Shown here piece by piece: positions 1 to 10,004 of a stretch of 64,000 nucleotides of DNA (position 1 is the first letter of the stretch; each line of letters opens with the position of its first letter). Origin of the DNA: JANXQG01 sp963709175 (GTDB taxonomy: Bacteria > Planctomycetota > Planctomycetia > Pirellulales > Thermoguttaceae); NCBI GenBank assembly GCA_963709175.1, contig CAVPVK010000007.1, forward strand, positions 1,178,001 through 1,242,000, given 5' to 3'. The notes below the pieces were generated by a model, which saw only the letters and a program-made list of their open reading frames with translations, ran no database searches and was not told where the DNA came from. Position numbers and translations under genes: made by a program.

Positions 1-1
1 G

Positions 2-1309
2 AATACAAGAAAGTTGACGCGACGTGTTTTTCTTCAGCGGACCGCACTGGGCGCAGGCTGCATGGTATCGCTGCCGTCGCTTGTTCCGAGTTCATCACTC
101 GGCGCGGACAAGAAAATCGCCCCCAACAGCCGGATCAACCTTGCCTGCATCGGCGTGGGCGGACAAGGGACCGGTAATCTTCGATCGTTTCTCGGCGATG
201 AACGCGTTCAGGTTGTCGCCGTTTGTGATGTGGACGAGGGCCACCTTGACCAAGCGCGGCAGGTCGCGAACCTCAAGTGGAATGCGGGTTACAGAGATTT
301 TCGCGAGTTGTTGGCTCGCGGCGACGTCGACGCGGTAATGATCGCCACACCGGACCATTGGCATTCGCTGGTCACCGTGGCCGCGTGCCGGGCCGGGAAA
401 GACATCTACTGCGAGAAACCGGTCACTGCCAGCATTGGCGAAGGTCGGTTCGTCAGCGATCTGATCCGGAAACAGAATCGCGTCTTTCAGTGCGGTACCT
501 GGCGGCGATCGGGTATCTATACCCGCATGGCCTGCGAATTGGTTCGCAATGGCTACATCGGCCAGCTCAAAGAGATCGTGGTCGGCGTCCCGGCCACTTT
601 CTACGTTATCGGCGGCTTCACCGGACTGGAAGCCCCGGCGCGGGTGCCCAAGGAGTTCGATTACGAAATGTGGCTGGGTCCCGCGCCGCGGGCGCCTTAT
701 ACGCCCGCCCGTTGCCATTTCAACTTCCGTTGGATTCTGGATTACGCCCCCGGTTACATTACCGATTGGGGCGCCCATTTCATCGATGTCGCACAGTGGG
801 GGAACGCCAGCGACGATACGACTCCGGTCGCCGTCAAAGCATCAGAGGTCCGCTGCCGTGAGAAAGGGATTTACGACGCACCGGAGCGTTTCCGCATCGA
901 GTATCTGTACGGCAACGGAGTCCGCATGACGATGATCGCCACGTCCGACGGGTCCCAGCACGGCACGAAGTTCATCGGCACGAAAGGCTGGATTTTCACC
1001 GAGAATACCAGGCTGGTGACCGAGCCGGCGGAGCTGCGGCGCACGAAGATCAAGGCCAGCGAGAAGCATCTCTATGTTTCGACCAACCACCACCGCAATT
1101 TCATCGATTGCGTGATTTCGCGACAGGAGACGGCTGCGCCGGTCGAGGCCGCACATCGCGCCGCAAGCTGCTGTCATCTGGGAGCGATTGCGGCACGGCT
1201 AAAGCGTGAACTGAAGTTCGATCCGAAGAGCGAAACGTTTCCTTCGGATGCTGAAGCCAACGCGCTGCTCAGGAAGGTCATGCGTGGGCCTTGGCGGCTT
1301 GAGGCGTGA
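2..1309 (+). CDS. Gfo/Idh/MocA-family oxidoreductase, Tat-exported, 5'-truncated
   Basis: Probable NAD(P)-dependent sugar or polyol oxidoreductase acting outside the cytoplasm. The N-terminus reads NTRKLTRRVFLQ followed by a small hydrophobic stretch, a twin-arginine signal, so export in folded form with bound cofactor is likely. A Rossmann motif (IACIGVGGQG) follows about 25 residues later. The family EKPV motif and DWGAHFIDVAQW, typical of planctomycete members, are both visible. The frame is open to the window edge, and the first base is probably the G of an ATG lost off the edge; the internal TTG at 14 would cut into the Tat motif. The substrate cannot be told. An SGNH hydrolase follows about 340 bases downstream on the same strand. 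Confidence 0.88.
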   Translation, partial: NTRKLTRRVFLQRTALGAGCMVSLPSLVPSSSLGADKKIAPNSRINLACIGVGGQGTGNLRSFLGDERVQVVAVCDVDEGHLDQARQVANLKWNAGYRDFRELLARGDVDAVMIATPDHWHSLVTVAACRAGKDIYCEKPVTASIGEGRFVSDLIRKQNRVFQCGTWRRSGIYTRMACELVRNGYIGQLKEIVVGVPATFYVIGGFTGLEAPARVPKEFDYEMWLGPAPRAPYTPARCHFNFRWILDYAPGYITDWGAHFIDVAQWGNASDDTTPVAVKASEVRCREKGIYDAPERFRIEYLYGNGVRMTMIATSDGSQHGTKFIGTKGWIFTENTRLVTEPAELRRTKIKASEKHLYVSTNHHRNFIDCVISRQETAAPVEAAHRAASCCHLGAIAARLKRELKFDPKSETFPSDAEANALLRKVMRGPWRLEA

Positions 1310-1651
1310 CCAGTTTTGCACGCATGGAGGTACCCGTCCAGGCACGATTTCGTGTCTGGGAAAAAGCGAAACCATACCTAACGAGCGAGAGCGTATTTCC
1401 GGAAATAAAATCCGGTGTCCCTGAATGCGCCGGCGCCCGCCAGACGCCTGATCGCAACCCAAGGCGACCCCCAATGCCGTCCTGCCTCCAGAATGCATCA
1501 GCCGCGCGTATAGCGCGCCTGCGGCCCGCGCTATCAGGCTCCTGCGAACGTCCCTCAGTCCACGAAACCCGATACGGACTGGAAGGTCACGTTCAGCCGC
1601 GTTACGATAGGAAGGTGTCGCCACTCGCAACAATCGAAGAAGGAGAACTTT
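1310..1651. other. Intergenic region, nothing recognised
   Basis: About 340 bases between the oxidoreductase and the SGNH hydrolase. Long open frames cross it on both strands but show no recognisable protein. Only the ribosome-binding site of the next gene (AGGAGA, just before 1652) is clear. Confidence 0.6.
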
Positions 1652-2413
1652 GTGATACGTCAAACAGGATTGTCCCTGGCATTGTGCCTGGTCATAGCCG
1701 CATCGGCCCATTCCGCGGAGAGTCCAGGATTGGCCGCTTTGACCGGCAAAGACACGCCGCTCAAGCAGGGCATCGCCATTGCCTTTTTCGGTGATTCCAT
1801 CACCATGCAAGGCGGCTATATCGAGACGATGAAGAAGGCTCTGATCACAAGCCCGCCTACGAAGGACCTCAAGGTAAAGCTGCTGCAGCACGGGCTCAAC
1901 GGCGGCCGCGTGCCCACCGTGCTGGAAGGTAGAAGCCCCTGGGGTACGATCGGTGGCACGATGCAGGAGTTGCTCGACAAGGAAAAGCCGAACGTCGTGG
2001 TGATCTTCCTGGGAGTCAACGATGTCTGGCACAAGGAAAAGGGAACCTCGCCAGAGGACTTCCAGGCGGGACTGGGGAAGATGGTCGCCATGTGCAAGGG
2101 CGGAGGGGCGAGGGTCGTGTTAGCGACACTTGCCGTAATCGGCGAGAAGCCGGATGGGACCAATCCGTTTGATCAGAAACTTGACCAATATGCCCAACTC
2201 ACTTGCGACGTTGCCCACCAGACCGGCGCCACGCTGGTCGACCTCCGCAAGGAATGTATCGACTACCTGAAGCAGCACAATGTCAAGGATACCAAAGGCC
2301 AGTATCAGGCCAACAAGATACTGACCTACGACGGCGTTCATATGCTGCCATCGGGAAACGATCTCTTGGCCGACCATATTAGTCGTGGGATTGTCGCGGC
2401 GCTGAAGAAATAG
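1652..2413 (+). CDS. Secreted SGNH/GDSL-type hydrolase
   Basis: A 253-residue esterase or lipase-like protein of the SGNH hydrolase fold, of normal length for the family. The GTG start is supported by AGGAGA seven bases upstream. Residues 1-22 form a Sec signal peptide (hydrophobic core LSLALCLVIAA, cleavage near AHSA/E). Block I is FFGDSIT with nucleophile Ser49. Block III is GVNDVW, carrying the oxyanion Asn. Block V is DGVHML, carrying the Asp-His pair. Relatives in planctomycetes are often carbohydrate acetyl-esterases. Its position ahead of a xylan locus fits that role, but the substrate is an inference. Confidence 0.85.
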   Translation: MIRQTGLSLALCLVIAASAHSAESPGLAALTGKDTPLKQGIAIAFFGDSITMQGGYIETMKKALITSPPTKDLKVKLLQHGLNGGRVPTVLEGRSPWGTIGGTMQELLDKEKPNVVVIFLGVNDVWHKEKGTSPEDFQAGLGKMVAMCKGGGARVVLATLAVIGEKPDGTNPFDQKLDQYAQLTCDVAHQTGATLVDLRKECIDYLKQHNVKDTKGQYQANKILTYDGVHMLPSGNDLLADHISRGIVAALKK

Positions 2414-3609
2414 TCTGCGATGTCCTGGTCGTCGTTTGGGAGACTGGGAAGCCCGCGACACAAGGCGAACCAGTGCAATTTCTCGCCAAACGGCTGGCGC
2501 TTGTGAGCCGGACAGCCCGTCAACCGACTTTGGGCGATCCCCTCAAATGCTTGGTCAAGTCCCTATGCTGCATCCAATACCCCCCATCGGCACTGCTGCT
2601 CCACCAGGCAAGTACCGCTAGGATGGCAGCCTAGTACCGGCGAGGACTGATACCAAACCCGGCCAATGCCTCGCCGAACCTGGGACAGCTGTGTCGGGGT
2701 TTCGCATCTACTCGGTGGACACCGCGTGGCGTCTTATCGGGTGGAGCAACCAAGCAGAGTTACCGTGTCGAATTGTACTTCCAATTTCGCGGGCGCTGGG
2801 AAGTATCGGGGTTCGCAGGCAGAGGCTATCGCCTGTGCTGCCAGGTAGGATCGACGTGCGGCCCAGCCCCCTTCCGTACGGGCCAGTCGCGATAAGTCCG
2901 CTGCGATTGCGAATCAGTCGGCCGTGACTGCTTTTTTGGGGCATCTCCGGCCCAATGTGGCAATCGGCGCCCTGCATCCGGAGACAACCGCCATGTTGGC
3001 AGCTACCTCCAATTCTATTTGGGGAAATAAATTTGCAAGCCTCGTACATTTCGTTACGCCGCGAATGTGACGTTTATCCAAGAATGACCTGAAACCTTTT
3101 GCCCGTGGGCCACGAGATCGAATCCATTGGCGCGAAAGTGGCGTCTCGGCATAGAATCATCAATCTGCGGGCTTTAGTCAAAACTACCATTTGGGGCTCG
3201 CGGACGGCGCAGTAAGCGGCCGCCCACTACGAGCGGTGGAGATCCGCTTCGAGTAATCGGCCCAGTTGTCCTCGGCGTATATCGTGAGGGTCTGGAACAA
3301 CGGATGAGTACCAGGCCCCGGCAGCGGTTGTCAAGAAAAACTGGGTCGCCAGGCGGCCATCTCCCAACTGCAGAGGTAGTCTATGTTGCCACGCGAGGTG
3401 GCTAGTACCCCACTTAATTGCCTGCGGAGGAGTGCCCCTCCTCCGCAGGCAAGCAGTCGCGAATTGCTTCGAATGCGATAATTGGCCGGCCGAAGCCGCT
3501 TCGGTAAAAATTTACAGGTTTTTTGTCCGGAAACGGGTCCGCCGCGCCTATATTATTAGCGAGTCGCGATCCCTGGCCGACCAATCACCCTTTCCTGACA
3601 TAGCACCCA
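2414..3609. other. 1.2 kb region without convincing genes
   Basis: Short open frames occur on both strands, but none has a recognisable domain, a good ribosome-binding site or consistent coding character. It contains one strong palindrome (3418-3452), listed separately. The final part lies upstream of an ECF sigma gene and presumably holds its promoter, but no clear -35/-10 pair was identified. Confidence 0.5.
3418..3452. repeat. Perfect 15-bp inverted repeat, REP-like
   Basis: The arms TTGCCTGCGGAGGAG and CTCCTCCGCAGGCAA pair perfectly around a five-base loop (TGCCC). No T-run follows, so it is not a classic intrinsic terminator. Related sequences beginning TTGCCTGCGG lie at 17048 and 21597, which suggests a dispersed palindromic element family. 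Confidence 0.75.
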
Positions 3610-4173
3610 ATGCCCGAGAACCGTTCCAAATGCGGGCCTTGCTGTCCTTCTGACGAGAGAATGCGGCGGTTCATCGCGTTTCTGACGAAACATGAGAAGC
3701 ACCTGAATAACTATATCCTCACGCTCGTGCCGAATCTGGCCGACGCCGAGCAGATTGCCCAGGAGACAAGCCTTCGGCTCTGGGAGCAATTCGAAGAGTA
3801 CGACCCATCTGCGGCAGGGTTTATCGTTTGGGCACGAAGCATCGCATATTTCCAGGTGCTCACCTTCCGCAAGAAGGCGGGCCGCGAACGCTTGGTTTTC
3901 AACTCGGAACTCGTCGACGCCCTGGCCGATCGGGCAGCCGGCCGGTTCCATCGCCTTTCGGACCGCCACGAGGCCCTGATCGATTGCCTCGACAAGCTTC
4001 CCGAGCACAGCCGGGAGATTATTCGCCTCTACTATTTTGTGGGATTGAAGCTTCGTACGGCGGCCGAGCAGTTGGGCCGCTCGATTGCCGCCACGGAAAA
4101 GGCTGTCGTCCGAATTCGCCGCCTCCTCCACGGCTGCGTCGAAGACGTCCTGCGGAAGGAAGGTGCACGATGA
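3610..4173 (+). CDS. ECF-type RNA polymerase sigma factor, planctomycete type
   Basis: A 187-residue sigma-70-family factor with only regions 2 and 4. Region 2 is seen around residues 22-75 (HLNNYILTLVPN, then LADAEQIAQETSLRLWEQF). Region 4 is around 125-180, with a helix-turn-helix in the segment LPEHSREIIRLYYFVGLKLR. It belongs to the short ECF group common in Rhodopirellula and Verrucomicrobium. The stop codon overlaps the ATG of the next gene (ATGA), so it is translationally coupled to a FecR/LamG protein. That pairing recurs at 46.5-48.8 kb. By analogy with other sigma/FecR systems, the partner may act as a membrane signal or anti-sigma element, but its ligand is unknown. Confidence 0.88.
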   Translation: MPENRSKCGPCCPSDERMRRFIAFLTKHEKHLNNYILTLVPNLADAEQIAQETSLRLWEQFEEYDPSAAGFIVWARSIAYFQVLTFRKKAGRERLVFNSELVDALADRAAGRFHRLSDRHEALIDCLDKLPEHSREIIRLYYFVGLKLRTAAEQLGRSIAATEKAVVRIRRLLHGCVEDVLRKEGAR

Positions 4174-6037
4174 CGGATCGAAACGCCGTGCCCAAAGGGC
4201 TTTTCGAGGAATTGCACGCTCTGACCGCGGCAAGCCTTTCGGGCGAGACCACGCCAGAGCAGCGCGAACGTCTGGAAGCACTCCTGGAGGATCCCGTGGC
4301 GGTCGACCTCTACTTGGACGTGATGCACGAGACGAGCACGTTGCTGACCTGGGCCGACTATCCGGGGCTGATCGCCGGCGACACCATGTCCACAGTTGGT
4401 CCCCCGTGGAAACGGCAGGCCGACCGACCGCGCACGCCCGGTTTTCGGCCCCGCTTGAGGCGGTTGTGGCTGGCCGCCTCATTGTCGCTCGCCAGCGTGT
4501 TGGTGGTCGTACTCGTGTGGAAGACTGACTTGGGACGATGGCTCCTCCATGCAAACAAGCGGAACGAAGTGACCCGAAGCGATGAACCGGGGTCTCCTGC
4601 ACCCTCCACCGCCCACGCCCCACACCCGACGTCCGTAGACCCGCGTCCAACTCCTCCCGCCTCGACGCCCGTCGCTCGGCTTGTCCGCACCTACGATTGT
4701 GTCTGGTCGGACACCGACAAATCGCTTGTGGATGGCGATCGCTTGGAGTCCGGCAAACACATAGAACTTCGCTCGGGTCTGATCGAGATTGTCTTCGACT
4801 GTGGTGCTCGGATGATCCTGCAAGGGCCGGCCTCGCTGGTACCCGAATCGGCCCGCAGCGCGTCGCTGTCTTCCGGCAAGGTCACGGTGCATGCCGAGAG
4901 CGCCGCGGCAAAGGGGTTCGCCATCCGCACGCCCGCGATGAAGACCATCGACCTGGGCACGGAGTTCGGCCTGGAGGTGTCGCCAGCCGGGATCGAGCAA
5001 GTCCACGTGTTCCGCGGGCAGGTCGAGGTGGCGGCGGCGTCCAAAGACGGGCCGTCCTCGCCCCCGCAACGGCTGACGGAAAAGGAAGGCATCGAAGTCA
5101 ATCTCAATACCAAGGGCGTGAAGCTGGTGGCCAACAACGGTGAACGCTTCGCCCGCTCATTGGACGAGGCGCAGAACAAACGGCATGTCGTGGCGTACTG
5201 GCGGTTCGAAGACCATCCGGTAGGCGTCCTCGTACCCGAATCGCAACAGGGAAAAGCCCCGAGACGCGGCAGTCTGGACTCCAGCCTCAACGGCAACGAC
5301 CTCTATTCGTGGGACCCAAGGACGCAGCCCCGTTTCTCCGGCGATGTTCCGGCTCGCTCGGTGCCCCAAAGCGGCGAATCGAACGGCGCTAGCCTCGACA
5401 ATACCAATCCGCCCGTCGGTGGCGCACCGACGCGCGATTTATACACCATGTCGCCCTGGAGCCGGCCGTCGCCCGTCGATCTTCAGGCAATCACTCCCTC
5501 GCGCTGGACGATCGAGGCCTCGGTCAAGCTGGCCAGGCTGCGCGGGTGCATCAAGCATTTGTGACTCGCGACGGCGCCAACGTCAGCGACAGGGATCCGA
5601 AACTCCCGCCGCTGGCCTTCCATGTTACGCCGCAGAAACACCTTGAAATCCTCTTTTGCGACATTGACCGGCGCGTTCACGAGGCGACCGCCGAGGCGCT
5701 GACTGTCGAGGGAAATCACTGGTATCACGCCGCTGCGGTCAGCGACGGAAAGAACCTGAAGCTGTATGTCGACTCGCTGGATGGCAAGGGCTACTTGCTT
5801 TGGGCGGTGACACCCTTGCCTACTACCGGTTCCACGGCGCTGGCTAGAGGAGTCTGGTCCGAGAACCCGAAACCTCGGGCCGGTGATCCGTACATCTGGT
5901 CCGTCGGGCGCGGCTACTACGACGGCGAGGTGAACGGCTGGTTCCAAGGTTGGATCGACGAGGTGCGGATCTGCGACGTGGCTCTGGCGCCGGAGGATTT
6001 TTTATTTGCGAACAGACCGGAAAAGAGCCATCGGTGA
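4170..6037 (+). pseudogene. FecR-LamG membrane protein with one frameshift
   Basis: The start at 4170 overlaps the sigma-factor stop. A short cytoplasmic head with a region resembling anti-sigma N-termini (LTAASLSGETTPEQRERLEA) is followed by a transmembrane helix near residue 100 (LAASLSLASVLVVVLV). A Pro/Thr-rich linker leads to a FecR domain (IDLGTEFGLEV motif) and then a LamG/concanavalin-like domain. The frame breaks near 5545: the first part ends at 5564 in nonsense residues, while the rest of the LamG domain (HQAFVTRDG onward) continues in another frame to 6037. Restoring one base gives about 620 residues. It could sense extracellular glycans through LamG and signal through FecR, and the xylanase gene directly downstream fits that idea. 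The break may be a sequencing error. Confidence 0.8.
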
Positions 6038-6062
6038 GGCATGAAAAAAGGAGACAACGTTA

Positions 6063-7190
6063 ATGCGTGGTTGTATTATCTGTCTGGCGTTGACTTCTAC
6101 CGTCTTCGGGCAGCAAACGCCGCCTTCGTCTGCAACGCGGGGTGCCTCCGTTACCCTGCGGCAGGCTGGGGGTCCGCAAATGTTGATTGGCACCGCCGTT
6201 AGCTCGCGGAGCGTGGCCAACCCCAAGCTTGCATCGCTGATCGCCGAGCAATTCGACTGCTTGACGGCGGAGAACGAGATGAAGCCCGTCTCATTGCAGA
6301 GCATGCAAGCCTCCTTCTCCTTCGAGCGTGCTGACCGGATCGTCGCCTTTGCCAAGGCCCATAACATGCAGGTTATCGGACATAACCTCTGCTGGCACAG
6401 CCAGGCCCCCCGCTGGTTGTTTCAGGATGGTGACGGGCAGCCGCTGCCGCGGGAGGCGGCGCTGGCGAACTTGAAAGCTCATATCGAGGCGGTAGTCAAG
6501 CACTTCAAGGGCGAGGTGAAAGGGTGGGACGTAGTGAACGAAGCGGTCAACGACGGCCCCTCGCCGTACCTGCGGAACACGCCGGCGCGGCGGGCGATCG
6601 GTGACGACTTCGTCGTCAAGGCGTTCGAGTTTGCCCACCAGGCCGATCCGGACGTGGAACTGTACTATAACGACTACAACATCGAGCGGGGTGGCAAACG
6701 CGAGCGGGCGTTGCACTTGATTCGCCAGATCAAGGCGGCGGGCGCGCGGATCGACGCCGTAGGGATCCAAGGACATTGGCAGCTCGAATCGCCTGCCGTG
6801 GCGGAGATCGAGCGCGGTATCCGGGCCTTCGCGGGCGAGGGCCTGAAGGTGATGATTACGGAATTGGACGTCGATGTGCTACCCCGGGGGCGAGGATTCG
6901 GGGCCGACGTCAACGCAACCGAGCGGCAAGGTTCCGACTCCTACCGAGCAGGCCTTCCGGAGGCCGTGCAAAAGAAATTGGCCGACCGGTACGGCGCCCT
7001 GTTCTCGATGTTCATGCGGCATCCCGAGGTGACGCGTGTGACTTTTTGGGGCGTCACCGACGGCGACTCGTGGTTGAATGGCTTCCCGGTCCGGGGACGC
7101 ACCAATTATCCGCTCCTGTTCGATCGCCAGATGCGGCCGAAGCCAGCTTTCGACGCGGTCATCAAAGCACTGCAGTCCAACAAGCCGTAA
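6063..7190 (+). CDS. Endo-1,4-beta-xylanase, GH10 family
   Basis: A 375-residue secreted enzyme that hydrolyses internal beta-1,4 links of xylan. A short signal peptide (MRGCIICLALTSTVFGQ) precedes a single GH10 TIM barrel. The start is supported by AAAGGAG upstream. Recognisable motifs are LTAENEMKP (substrate binding), IGHNLCWHSQ, WDVVNEAV with acid/base Glu160, YYNDYN, GIQGHWQ, and MITELDVD with nucleophile Glu267. The late WGVTDGDSWL loop is also present. Length and motifs are normal and the frame is intact. It is the first catalytic gene after the ECF/FecR pair and is followed closely by esterases and arabinosidases, which fits arabinoxylan breakdown. Confidence 0.95.
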   Translation: MRGCIICLALTSTVFGQQTPPSSATRGASVTLRQAGGPQMLIGTAVSSRSVANPKLASLIAEQFDCLTAENEMKPVSLQSMQASFSFERADRIVAFAKAHNMQVIGHNLCWHSQAPRWLFQDGDGQPLPREAALANLKAHIEAVVKHFKGEVKGWDVVNEAVNDGPSPYLRNTPARRAIGDDFVVKAFEFAHQADPDVELYYNDYNIERGGKRERALHLIRQIKAAGARIDAVGIQGHWQLESPAVAEIERGIRAFAGEGLKVMITELDVDVLPRGRGFGADVNATERQGSDSYRAGLPEAVQKKLADRYGALFSMFMRHPEVTRVTFWGVTDGDSWLNGFPVRGRTNYPLLFDRQMRPKPAFDAVIKALQSNKP

Positions 7191-7288
7191 GGTGGCGCGG
7201 CCGTAATGAAGTGAGAAGAATCAGACGGATCGGCCCGATCGCTCCAATCAAACAAACCCTTTTCTTCCGATCTCCAAGGAGTCTCGTC

Positions 7289-9950
7289 ATGAGAACTGCA
7301 ATTCTAGCTTTCACACTCTTGGCTGGTCTTCCGGCCATGGCCCAGACAGATCAGGCAGTGGTCAACGATTTCAAGCCGTCGTCGCTGAATCAGCCCGGCA
7401 AGCAGTATCCGCAGGTCAACTCGGAACGGCGGGTTCGCGCCCGCGTTGTCGCGCCGCAGGCGCAGAACGTCACTCTCGACTTCCTCGGTGGCGCGAAGTA
7501 TCCCCTGGCCAAAGGCGAGAACGGCGCCTGGGTCGGCGTTACGCGGCCACAAGATGAAGGTTTTCACTACTACCAACTCGTTATCGATGGTGCCCAGGTT
7601 CCGGATCCCGGTAGCTTGTATTTCTACGGCGGCAGTCGCTGGGGCAGCGGGCTTGAAGTTCCCGCCCAGGACCAGGATTTCTATGCCGTCAAGGATGTGC
7701 CTCACGGCCAACTGCGCGAGACCCTCTTCTATTCCAAGAGCGCGAAAGCCAATCTCCGCTGCTTCGTTTACACGCCGCCCGATTATGAAAAGGATCCGTC
7801 CAAGCGTTATCCGGTGTTGTATCTGCAACACGGCGGCGGGGAAGATGAAACCGGCTGGGGTAGCCAGGGGCACACCGGCCTGATCATGGATAACTTGATT
7901 GCCGCCGGCAAGGCCAGGCCGTTCATCATCGTCATGGCCAATAGCTATGTCCCCGGCGCTGCTGGACCAAGTCGCGGACCGGCTCCTGCGCCCCAAGCCG
8001 GCGCGGCGGCTCCTGCCGGCGCTGCGGGCGGCGCCTCCGGCCGCGGCGGCCGTCCCAGCGGACGCTTTGTTTTCAACTTCAGCGCTTTCGAACGGGTTCT
8101 CATCGACGACCTGATCCCCTTCATTGATGCCAACTACCGCAGCATCGCCGATCAACCCCATCGCGCGATGGCCGGCCTTTCGATGGGCGGCATGCAGACC
8201 CGCACAATCACCCGAGCCAACCTCGATAAGTTCTCGCATATTGGCATCTTCAGCGGCGGCAGCATCGCCCCTTCAGATATCACCGATATGACGGCCTTCA
8301 AGCAGAAGGTCAAGCTCGTCTTCGTCAGCTACGGAAGCCGCGAGAACGGCGCTGCCGGCAAGACCAACGTTGAGGCGCTGCAACAGGCCGGCATCAAGAG
8401 CGTCTTCTACGAATCGCCCAATACGGCTCATGAGTGGCAGACCTGGCGGCGGAGCCTGCATGAGTTTGCACCGCTGCTGTTCCAAGACCAGTCCCTTTCG
8501 GTCGCAGTGGCACAGAAGCCGGCCGACACTACGGCAGCGCCCGCTCCGGCGAATACTTTCAGCGCCGGCGACACCTGCCGCCGCAAAAGCGAGCGGCATT
8601 ATCCGTATCAAGGCCGGCTCCACCGCTCCCTTCACCGATTCCAAGGGCAACGTGTGGAAGGCCGAGGAGGGATTCGAGCGTGGCAACACAATCGAGCGTC
8701 CAGACCTTGACATTGCCAACACGAAAGAGCCTGGGCTCTATCGTTCGGAGCATTACTCGATGGATTCCTTTTCGTACGACGTGCCCAACGGCAAGTACAT
8801 TGCCAATCTGCACTTCGCCGAGACCTTTGAGGGCATCACGGGCGAGGGCCAGCGGGTGTTCTCCTTCAACGTCCAAGGCCACGAGTTCAAGGACTTCGAC
8901 GTTTGGAAGAGGGCCGGCGGCGCGAATCGCGCCTATGTGGTGACAGTGCCGGTGGAGGTCACCGACGGGAAGTTCAAGATCGCCTTCACCAGCAACATCG
9001 AGAACCCGCAAATCAATGCGATTGAGATCGTTCCGCAAACAGCAGCCGGGGCAAAGTCGGAAGCACCGGCGAATCGTGCGGCGACCGGTGCGAGTCCTGG
9101 TCGACGTGGATTCGGCGGACCGATCGAGCTGGGGCCCGACGACAAGCCCGCCTTCGCCGATCCACCCGCCGGGTTCAGAGCCAAGCGAGCCAATATTCCT
9201 CACGGCGAGTTGAAGGTCGTTCAGTATGACTCCAAGACTCTTGGCACGCGACGACAGATGCGAGTCTACACGCCGCCTGGCTACTCGGCCGACCATAAGT
9301 ACCCGTTGCTCATTCTGCTGCACGGCATTGGCGGCAACGACCGCGAATGGACGCGCGCGTGCCACGCCGACGACGTCATCGACAACCTGCTGGCCGACGG
9401 CAAGATCGAGCCGATGATCGTCGTCTTCCCCAATGGCAATTCCAGTGTGACGGCCGACGGCTCGGGCGCGTCGCCTGGGGCGGCAGCAGGAGTGCGGGGC
9501 GGCGGGTTTGGCGGCTGGGGAACACCGTTTGAGAACGACTTGCTCAAAGAGATCATCCCTTACATCGAGTCGCACTATTCCGTATATGCCGACCGCGAGC
9601 ATCGCGCCTTGGCGGGACTTTCGATGGGCGGCGGCCAGACTTTGAACATTGGCCTCGCTCACGTTGAGACGTTTGCCTGGGTCGGCGGGTTCTCCTCGGC
9701 CCCGAACACCAAGCCGCCGGCCGATCTCGTGCCCGATCCGGCAGTGCCGAAGCAGTTGAAACTGCTCTGGCTTGCTTGCGGCAACAAGGATGGTCTGATC
9801 CGCATCAGTCAGGGCGTCCACGCCTATCTCAAGGCGAAAGGAGTGCCGCACGTCTGGCACGTCGATTCAAACGCTCACGACGACACCGAGTGGGCTAACA
9901 ATCTGTATCTTTTCGCCCAGAACATTTTCAATCAGAGCAAGCAGCCTTGA
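7289..9950 (+). pseudogene. Multi-domain esterase: N-terminal E-set, CE1, malectin, CE1 (one frameshift)
   Basis: The start at 7289 has AAGGAG upstream and a signal peptide (MRTAILAFTLLAGLPAMAQ). An immunoglobulin-like esterase N-terminal domain (about 40-130) precedes a CE1 esterase with nucleophile motif GLSMGGMQT and late His in TAHEW. After an Ala/Pro linker the frame breaks near 8565. The continuation (SGIIRIKAGSTAPFTDSKG) is a malectin-like carbohydrate-binding domain. A second CE1 domain follows, with LHGIGGNDREW, GLSMGGGQT and NAHDD. CE1 enzymes remove ferulic or acetic acid from xylan side chains. Dropping one base would join everything into about 886 residues. Whether the break is real or an assembly error cannot be judged here. 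Confidence 0.82.
8784..9028 (+). repeat. Malectin-coding duplicate, copy 1
   Basis: About 245 bases encoding the core of the malectin-like domain are repeated at 11571-11815 in the next gene with about five substitutions and no indels. This implies recent duplication or gene conversion between the two esterase genes. Confidence 0.9.
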
Positions 9951-10004
9951 TTGCTTTCTTTCAACCTTCGTTTACACGCATCCAATTCGTTTGAGGAGAA
10001 TTCT

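Noticed and set aside
1306..1794. Open frame overlapping the SGNH gene start
   Set aside because: No domain; conflicts with the well-supported SGNH signal peptide and ribosome site.
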